Positions 56,276 through 64,000 of a stretch of 64,000 nucleotides of DNA are shown here, piece by piece. Origin of the DNA: Akebia trifoliata (Eukaryota > Streptophyta > Magnoliopsida > Ranunculales > Lardizabalaceae); assembly GCA_017979445.1 (NCBI GenBank), contig CM030710.1:14928248-14992247 (forward strand), given 5' to 3'. Made by a program: the position numbers and the translations under genes. The notes under the pieces were generated by a model that saw only the letters and a list, made by a program, of their open reading frames with translations, searched no databases and was not told the DNA's origin. Every line of letters starts with the position of its first letter. Positions within the stretch are counted from its first letter, which is position 1.

Positions 56276-59200
56276 ATGAAAGCAGCTGGCTGGAAATTAA
56301 AGGATGAGTCAGAAAATGTAAGGAATCAAGTTGACAAGTTGGGTTTGAAGAACGTAGTTCTATAATCTTATAAGTACACGAATAAAAATTTTATTTCGAC
56401 TTTTGTAGATAGGTGGCAACCAGAAACAAATACGTTACACCCACCATTTGGAGAAATGACCATCACAATTGATGATGTCAAGCAAATTTTGGGATTACTT
56501 TCTAGGTGCAACAATGACGACACTCATGTTTTCTGCATATAAAGCCATTGATTTGATCGTCAATGCATTGGGGGTTACAATATCTATGGTTGTCCAAGAG
56601 ATTGGTGTGATTTCTTTTGTACAAATGTAGTTGTTACGATCCAAACTCAGTAAAGTTCTCGAAGAAGCTTCAAATGATCAGAAAATTGTGGTGAAAGGGG
56701 ATATCTCCTCTATATAGTGGGTTTCAAATTATTCACTGACAAGATTGGTACAAAGGTACAAGTCATGCACTTACAGTTATTGATTGTCTTAGATAAAATA
56801 AGTAAATATGCATGAGGAGCTGGGGTTCTAACATTTCTTTACCATCAATTGGGATATATGACTCAAGATCTGGTGTGAAATAGATTAAAGGGTACCTAAC
56901 CTTCTTAGAGGTATGTATTTGTAATGCCCCATATTTTTAAACACGTACCTTGAGAAAATTCATAGGTCAATAAATAGAAGAATTTTTTTAAGTTGAAATT
57001 TGTCAAAACCGATTACATCATTAGACACACCTTGAAAAATTAATCGAAATAGATTATAAGATCGCGAAAATCGGAGTTCAAAATATAAACTTTTTAATTA
57101 AAACAAAACAAATTGAATAATGACCGTTACGTCCTTTTAATACTATATATACTAAACCCACAAGAATTTCAGAATTAATCCTCTATTTCCCACTTCTCTT
57201 CTTTTAAAACAAAATTCTAGAGAAATCCTAGCTTCCATCCATCTTCAACCTAGGTTTTCATCTACTTGGAGGATCCGTGCTTTGGCGTAGAAAAGAAAAT
57301 CACTTAGTTCATCACAAGGTTCGAGGGGAATCAAAGAAATAGTGTTTCTAACCACATCCGATATGAAGCCTTCGACCAACTTAATTTTCTATGCTCTTCG
57401 GATATTTTTTAATGTAAATTTAAGAAAATCAAGAAAGTGCAAAATAGAGAAGAAGGAATCAAATTTCATTAGTGGATTCCAACATTGATTAATGCAGGTT
57501 CTCACAACACATCTATTTATATATACGTAGTAAATAAAAATTAAATATATAGTATGGTTATGTGTTTCTTATGTGCCTATCGATAAATAATGTGAGATAT
57601 TAGATTTTGATGATAAATCTTTAGTTGTCGTAATAATGTTTATGTTGAAACTGCATGAAATGTTCTTTTAGAAGATGAAAGTGAAATTGCATAATCATGG
57701 ACACATTTTGGATTTTGATGAATTGAGTAAGTCAGGACTTAGGTCTTTGGATGAAAGATTCTAAAGGCCCTCGAGGAAAGTTTTGCATTTTGGAATAGAG
57801 AGTTTAACCTACTGTTAAAAAAATCGATGATGATGGTAATGGCAAAGTCGCTAGAAAAATTGGTCATCATTGCATGCATTGATTATTTTTTAATGATGAA
57901 TCGAGCAAGTTAAGAGTTAAGTACTTGGGTGAAAGACCCTAAAGGCCCTTGAAAAAGGTTCTACGTTTTGGAACAGAAAGTTTGACCGAACTGTTAGGAA
58001 AAATCGATGATGATAGTTATGGCCAAGCCGATGGGAAAATTGGTCATCATTGCATGCATTGATTGTTTTCAAATAAAGAGTTTGATTGAGCTATTGGGAA
58101 AATCGGTGATGATGGTAATTGCCAAACCGATGGAAAAATTGTTCATCATTACCTACATTGATTATTTTAGAATGACTTGATTAATTGATGATAACATGAT
58201 CATATATATTTTTTATTTGTATGTATATATGCATAGATGTTAATGTAGCGTTGACTTTCCTATAAGTTTTAACTTATAGGTTCTCTATGAAAAACTTTTC
58301 AAATAATGAGCATTGAGATTGGCGTTTATTTATTTTTATTTTTTTGTTAGTTGTTTTTTCTCTTTAAGATTCAGATTTTGAATAGTTTTATTTTATTTTA
58401 TTATATTTGATTTGAATGTAATAAGTACCCAAATAATATTACTACATTTGCAATTTTGATTGAGTTACAGGATAATGCTCTCCATTTTGAAAAATATTAA
58501 TTTTTATTTATTTTAATTCTTTTATTTTAGATATTTAATTAATATGAGTCAATGATTCTTATTTCTTCTTATACCCTTAAATTAGGATCTTCAACTCGAG
58601 TCATAAATCGGATCAAGGTTTGAAAATTTTAAGGTGTGAATATTTGAAATTCTATGTTATAGTTGTCTTTATAATTTAGTTCGATTTTTAACTATAGATA
58701 AGCGAGTTTGGATATACGAGCATTTTATGATTGGTAGACCCACTCCACACCTAGAATACAAGGAGTATAATATTGTTCACTTATGTGCACATGTCTATGT
58801 TTTTTCAGTCAAATAGTAAAAAAAAATTTTTACTTTTATTATAGGTTCATTGAGACATGTATAGTAGAAGTAGGGTGCAACATCCATTACTTGAAATATC
58901 ATTTTACTGTGGTTGTTTGAGAGTTTTTTATGTCATTAAGCCATACTACCCAAATCGTGTACTTCTATAATTCGATTTCGGTCAATCTTTCCCCGCAACC
59001 CCACTCAAACCACTCTGTGCTAGAAGAGGATCCACAGTAAGTGCTTATAAGGTGTTTTACCAAGTCTTGGACCTAGGACAACTGAAAGAATCACGTGTTA
59101 TCTCCCAGAAATATGGAAAATCTGTAAACAACATTCAATGAAGATCTAGATTTAATTAACTGATCCAGGACACACAATCCTCTTTTGCATGGATTAATAT

Positions 59201-59422
59201 TCATGATGAAGAATAGGTAATGTTTTAATATATTTTTGAATTTTTTGATTTTATGTATTAAAACAATAGTGTGCATTTGACCAACCATGATTTCATGATA
59301 CTGATGCATCATAGGGACGAAACAGTAAGGCTGCTTACATATTCTATTGAGTTGGGTGTTGATTACGACCCAAATATGCTTGTTTGGGTAGGGAACTCCG
59401 GTGGCTCAAACAACAACAACGT
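56276..59422 (+). pseudogene. Plant mobile domain pseudogene, second copy
   Basis: Same blocks, stops and putative splice sites as the copy at 37159-40300, with small differences: 2 bp extra near 57715, a change in the 180-bp repeats, an A-run/T-run difference near 58815. No stop present in the first copy is repaired here, so both descend from an already dead sequence. Confidence 0.7.
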
Positions 59423-61368
59423 AAGTTGACGCTAAAGATGTTGGAAGTAGCAAAGGAAAAAAAATGGGAAACCAAAAGATGTCATGGAGGAATGTTGTTT
59501 TTATTTTTGATGTAAGCCTACTGAACGAGATTTAAAATTTGTTGATTGGTTTTTTAAAATATTTTGTAACATCAACGTCACCAAATTTATTTACAAAAGG
59601 AGTGTGCATTCTATAAATTTCTTCGTAATTGTATCATGATTACAAAAGTTGTATGCATTTTGAAAAATGACTAGCAAGCCTCCAAAAGACTCAGTCGGGG
59701 GAGAATTAAAAGTACTCAAGGCTCACAAGTCTTCAAAAAATGGCTCAAATGCCAAATAAAATATATAGATCGTAGACCAAATAAATATATTCAAAAAAGT
59801 CAAATGCATACATCAATCATTAAGAATATCTTTTGGAAACTTACAAATGGCAATGTTGGGGCTGATGATAGACTTGAATCGCTCGATTCGATCATAAAAG
59901 ATTCCTCCTGACCCAAAGTCCTAATTTCCTGATGTTTTCTCCACATATCGATAATGGTTAGGATTGGGCATTCTTCAAACAAGTATAGTTGGTTAAAATG
60001 TTCACCGACATATCTAATAGTATTGGTCTTTGTGTTCCATATCGATCGATTATGGTGATCGAAGGGATAAGAATGTGAGACATTGTACTTGAGATATGTG
60101 GTCCAAGACTATTGTCATGCCCCAAAATCCAACATGAATCCCAAAGATTTCTAAGTTAAATCTTAAGGAATGATTCACTATCTTATTCTAATATAACATA
60201 TAATAATAAAAGACAGATCTTGTTTAATAGTTATAACGCAACGAAAAGTCTGGTGAGTATTGGGAGTTATCCAACAAAAAGTTTATCATTCTAACAACTA
60301 GTTATAGCATGCAATGTATAATCATTCTAAAGTTTAAATCATACAGGTTTTGATATAATATAGCATTTGAATAAAGACTAATTGAAACAAAAAATGACAT
60401 AGATATAATAAGTAACGGTCTATTAGTCACATCATGTAAAATGTACTCAACTCATTATGTTTTCAAATCAAAACACTTGTCTATTGACATACAATAAAGA
60501 GATACATAGTAGAAACACGATGGTATAATCAATAAGAGTGTTGAAGAACACACTAATATGAAAGCTCAACACTGCTAATCGATATTTCAAACTCCTTGCA
60601 ATATGGAATCTCATTGTTCGCATATGATTTTTGTGATCGCTTGCTACTATCATAATTGAATAACCATTTATCTAGTTCAAAATTGGCCGTTGAACAAAGT
60701 TCAAATATTTGAATCAATTATAATTGTCATTTATTTGACGATTATAAACTCTCAGTGCTTACTAAGTAGCATAGGAGAAAACTCCCTGTGTCTAAGCCTA
60801 TTGAGAGACAATACATGTGAACCTCGACCATCTCTATACTATACAACGGTCGTCTTTATACAAATGTTCTCTAGGAAAGAAAATGAGAAATTCCTGAATC
60901 TCACGAGCTATACTGCTCTTTAAGGTATCCCGTACTACCCAAGAGAATAGAACATCAAGTGTTATCCTACATTGACTTGCCGCTTTCAAAAATATTACGA
61001 TGCATCACTCTTTCTAGGTTTCTACGACCTTTTTCTAGTATAGAAAAATAATTTTGTTTTGTATGCATATATATAGTTTCTTTATATAGAAAATACAAAC
61101 AAGGTATGGTAGGGCCTCTCTAGTGACATCCATCTATTAATTAATTCATCCATCAATCATATCTCACATGATCATGAAAACATGAGACATCCATCCATCT
61201 ACCTATCTATCATGCACCATGTGGCATAGCCATTACATACGTCTGGAGGCACTATCCCGTCAATTAGTTGAGAACATAAGTTTTCTCTCTCCATCAATCA
61301 ATCTATTAATAAAACATTTATATTACTATGTATCTACCAACGTACCATATTTTTTAGAAAATGCTTGT
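59423..61368. other. Block without recognised genes, second copy
   Basis: Copy of 40301-42246, with substitutions such as 60485 (G for A) and 60838 (T for C). TGTCATGCCCC is at 60113. Confidence 0.45.
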
Positions 61369-62239
61369 TGTAGACACCCTAATTTGAACGGGCCCTCACT
61401 CGAAAGGGCCCAAAAATAATAGTTTTCCAATAAACTTGGCCAACGGGCCTCGAAAGCCCAAATCACAAAATTTTTGACATTTTCATCAAAACCAAGGCCC
61501 TTAAGACCCCCTAAGGGTCTAATGGGCCCGCATGAAAAGGATCGACATGCTCCCATCTATCCCGCTCCACTCAAAATATTGATTTTTGACAAAATTGACC
61601 AATGGGCTTCAAAAGCCCAAATCACTAAAAAGTGACGTTTTGATCGAACCGAGGCCCCTAAGACCTCCCAATGGTCTAAGGGACCCACTAAAAGGGTGTG
61701 AGCCATCCTACTTGTGTTTAACCTTCACCGCTCTACCCTTGTACCCAAGAATACCCGAATACTCGATAAAATTATCCAACGGGCCTAAAAGGCCCGATTT
61801 GCCAACACGTGACATTTTTGATCAAATCAATGATTGCAAAAATCTCAAAAAATTAATAAATAAAAAATGTGAACTTGGGATACCTACCCCTCCTCTACTT
61901 CCACAGCTCCGCCTCCGAATCCGCAAACACCATAAGCCCATTCAAAGCCCACAAGCCCTCAACTCCTTCCTAAATTAACTTCTTACATTACCCCTAACCT
62001 AAAATTGATCCCATATAACCTAAACCCTAAAATAAACTCACCCTCAAAAATTCAATCCAAAACAAACTCTATCAAAGACAAAATAACCTACAACCCATCT
62101 TAAAACCCAAGCCCAATACATTAAAAGCCTACAAACCACTACTCATATCCAATCCACCTCTAATCCATAACCCATAATCCATCAACCACTACCCACATCA
62201 ACCAATCATCTCCTTAGCATCAAAAGAGGACACATGTCA
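61369..62239 (+). repeat. RE5 LTR fragment (first 871 bp)
   Basis: Same TGTAGACACCC start as 42247. Matches 42247-43119 with several substitutions, then switches abruptly at 62239/62240 to RE1 LTR sequence. Confidence 0.92.
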
Positions 62240-62389
62240 GGTTTCAAGGACTTAGTTTCCTTGGGGTTTTAGTCCGATCAACATTTTAATTTGTTTTAAA
62301 ACAATTCTAAAATATTCGAAGCCTTCGAATAAAAGGGTTCCTAGAAGAGATCATCAAGAGAAGGTCTTAATCCAAGAAGGTTCATATCA
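62240..62389 (+). repeat. RE1 5' LTR fragment (last 150 bp)
   Basis: Reverse complement of about 346-496. Starts GGTTTCAAGGACTTAG, ends GGTTCATATCA. The first 340 bp including the TATA box are missing, so the copy has no own promoter. Confidence 0.9.
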
Positions 62390-62391
62390 TT

Positions 62392-62403
62392 TGGTATCAG
62401 AGC
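62392..62403 (+). other. RE1 primer-binding site
   Basis: TGGTATCAGAGC, two bases after the LTR end, complementary to the 3' end of initiator tRNA-Met, as used by many plant LTR elements. Confidence 0.9.
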
Positions 62404-64000
62404 ATCAAGATTGCTGGAAAATACATCAAGATTGAAGTAATCCTTCGAAGATTTGGTTCGGGTGACATTCGAATTGGAGATCAAACGTGGTATATCTTGC
62501 TTCCCAACAAAATTCATATCAATTCAAAGCCAACGATGGCTAGAAATCAGGTTTTTTTATTATTTCAAAACATTCTTGATACGTTCTTGTTGGAAACCAT
62601 GAACATTCATTGAATTTCGTAGTTGTTCTTACATAGTTCTTTGTGAATTCTGCATTTTCTTGCGGTATTTTCTTTGTGAATTCTGAAATTTTTTTCTTGC
62701 TAAAATTACAAATTGTGATCGATCATCAACAATCAATCTAAGATATACGACCTACATGATCATCTTTGTTTTTAAAAGATTCAGATTTTAATTTCGTGTA
62801 CAAGAACAAACCAAAGTTGCTGTCCACCACTTGATTTGTTGCTGAAACACAGCCCCAACAGCCATGTTTTGTTGTGTTGTTCATTGAAAAAAAAATAAAT
62901 AAATAAATTTCTGGAATTCAGCCACCACGTGTTATTGGTTATTCTATTTTGCTGAAATTGGAAATCAATGTTCGATCTTCAACATTCTTTCTAATTCCTT
63001 ATATGTACATCTGCAAATTGAGCTTCTTGAAATTTCAGCCATAACAGAATACTCGATTGTGATTCTTGATTTCTGAAATTTTCGTTTGGAGAATTGTCTT
63101 GGACATAGTGTTGATCTTTAATGGTCTTTAATGGTCACTCATTGAAAAATCTTTCACTTACATCACCATTGATGTTGCTGTAAGTAAACTTGAAATATTT
63201 CTTGTTGCTGGAAATTCAACAAAAACAGCCAACGTTGCTGTATTGAGAACACATGTTCTTGTTGCTGGAAATTCAACAAACACAGCCAACGTTGCTGTAT
63301 TGAGAACAAACGTTCTTGTTGCTGGAAATTCAACAAACCACAGCCAACGTTGCTGTATTGAGAACAAATGTTCTTGTTGCTGGAAATTCAACAAACACAG
63401 CCAACGTTGCTGTACTGAAATCTTTCTAAGATTTACAGCTGTGAATCGAAATTCTTGAACATTCTTGGATTTTTTTTATTTTTTATTTTTTGTATTTTTT
63501 TATCTTACATACTAAAAAACAACTCACTGATGTCATTGTAGGATTTCTTATTGATTTACCATGTTTTATCGCTGATTTTTTTTATTTATTGTTTTTTTGC
63601 TGGAAACTTAGAATCACGTTTCTGTTGTTGGAGTTGCTGTATCTAGTTTATATAGAACGAATTGTTGTTAGTTACATTAAATTGGTGTAATGTTTTTGAA
63701 TTTTTTTTTCACCTTGTTTTAAGTTTGTCTGCCAAACATTATAACTGAGAAAATTCAGAAACGAATTTCTGAATTCTTTTGACTGAAAATAGATCTGAAC
63801 TAATAGATCTTCAGATTTTAATTTCTGCATTTTCTGCATTTTCTGCATTTTGGCTGAAAACAGACTGATTGGTCGACTTTCTTGACTGTCTTTAAGGAAC
63901 AAAACCATATGTGGGATTGTCATCTTCGAATTCAACCAACAAGTGCACTTCTTGTTCACTGATTCATGTAACGTGTTTTGCTAGAATTTTTATTTTTATA
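62404..64000 (+). other. RE1-right 5' leader
   Basis: Noncoding leader. A short ATGGCTAGAAATCAGG at 62536 starts no long frame. Contains repeated TTTGCTGAAAT/TTTCTGAAAT-type motifs, the 57-bp array and, at 63824-63852, three copies of TTTCTGCAT. Confidence 0.75.
63199..63420 (+). repeat. 57-bp leader minisatellite of RE1-right (4 units)
   Basis: Units start at about 63199, 63256, 63313 and 63371 with TTCTTGTTGCTGGAAATTCA. Each unit holds three inverted repeats (see findings). Two opposite-strand open frames across it are by-products of the 57-bp (3 x 19) period. Confidence 0.88.

Larger units (their letters stand above)
53477..62239. repeat. Second, near-identical copy of 34361-43119
   Basis: Offset is 19,116 bp at the left and about 19,120 bp at the right. 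By eye roughly twenty substitutions and small indels over 8.76 kb, none noticed in the first 2.7 kb. It runs from the end of the RE4 LTR, across the plant-mobile-domain pseudogene, into the RE5 LTR. Confidence 0.95.
62240..64000 (+). mobile_element. RE1-right: 5' end of a second RE1 copy
   Basis: Truncated LTR end, primer site and 1.6 kb of leader, running off the window before gag. Leader is collinear with 4747-3750 in inverse orientation and has additional 5' sequence (62404-63170) that the left copy lacks. Confidence 0.88.

Noticed and set aside
63158..63458. Opposing ORFs over the RE1 leader repeats
   Set aside because: 57 bp is 3 x 19, so repeats keep frames open on both strands; both are noncoding leader.
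1..64000. Endogenous pararetrovirus (Caulimoviridae) origin of the RT sequences
   Set aside because: LTRs, primer sites, integrase domains and polypurine tracts are present; no movement-protein or viral coat motif was seen.

Overview
This window is plant nuclear DNA, most likely from a eudicot with a repeat-rich genome; the species cannot be named from the sequence. It is almost entirely nested, broken LTR retrotransposons of the Ty3/gypsy type, plus one 7.7 kb block (seen twice) without recognisable LTR ends that holds a decayed plant-mobile-domain gene. I found no intact host gene, tRNA, rRNA or CRISPR array. Five element families are named here for convenience. RE1 is chromovirus-like (Met-tRNA primer site, CCHC gag). 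RE2, RE3, RE4 and RE5 look like the Tat/Ogre lineage (second RNase H domain in RE2 and RE3, G-patch in RE5, TGGCGACTCC-type primer site in RE5, LTRs starting TGTAGACACC in RE4 and RE5).

Layout. 1-345: unclassified flank. 346-4747 (-): RE1 copy with 3' LTR, an integrase remnant, an open gag-protease frame and a long leader; reverse transcriptase and RNase H are deleted. 4748-12388 (-): RE2, a decayed element with integrase, two RNase H domains, RT, protease and a gag C-terminus joined directly to LTR sequence; its LTR continues after 24911. 12389-24906 (-): RE3, inserted into the RE2 LTR with a 5-bp target duplication CGTGG; it has gag, protease, RT, two RNase H domains, integrase, a 3' minisatellite zone and an antisense (+) reading frame with its own TATA box. 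A solo RE4-type LTR (13238-14963) sits inside RE3, so insertion is three levels deep. 26416-29469 (-): a chimeric deletion derivative (LTR piece, gag C-terminus, integrase C-terminus, 3' region). 29470-34546 (+): 3' half of RE4 with integrase, hairpin-forming repeats, polypurine tract and LTR. 34547-42246: block with the plant-mobile-domain pseudogene. 42247-53376 (+): RE5 with a 2.5 kb LTR, primer site, two minisatellites in the leader, gag, protease, G-patch, RT and the start of RNase H, cut by a 100-N gap (53377-53476). 53477-62239: near-identical second copy of 34361-43119. 62240-64000 (+): second RE1 copy, starting in a truncated LTR.

How the parts work together: each autonomous ancestor encoded gag (particle), protease, RT/RNase H (cDNA synthesis) and integrase (insertion), transcribed from the 5' LTR and primed by a host tRNA. 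All copies here are disabled by stops, frameshifts, deletions or truncation.

The signals most worth a second look are (i) tandem repeats in the untranslated regions of three families whose units fold into short hairpins, with paired substitutions that keep the stems (30668-30865, 31660-32415, 45880-46640, 46960-47720, 63199-63420); (ii) the 8.76 kb near-identical duplication abutting a 100-N gap, which may be an unpurged second haplotype; (iii) an LTR block shared by otherwise diverged families that contains the first ten bases of the primer-binding site; and (iv) a strong excess of TAG among nonsense codons in RE5. I saw nothing that amounts to a complete, previously undescribed system.
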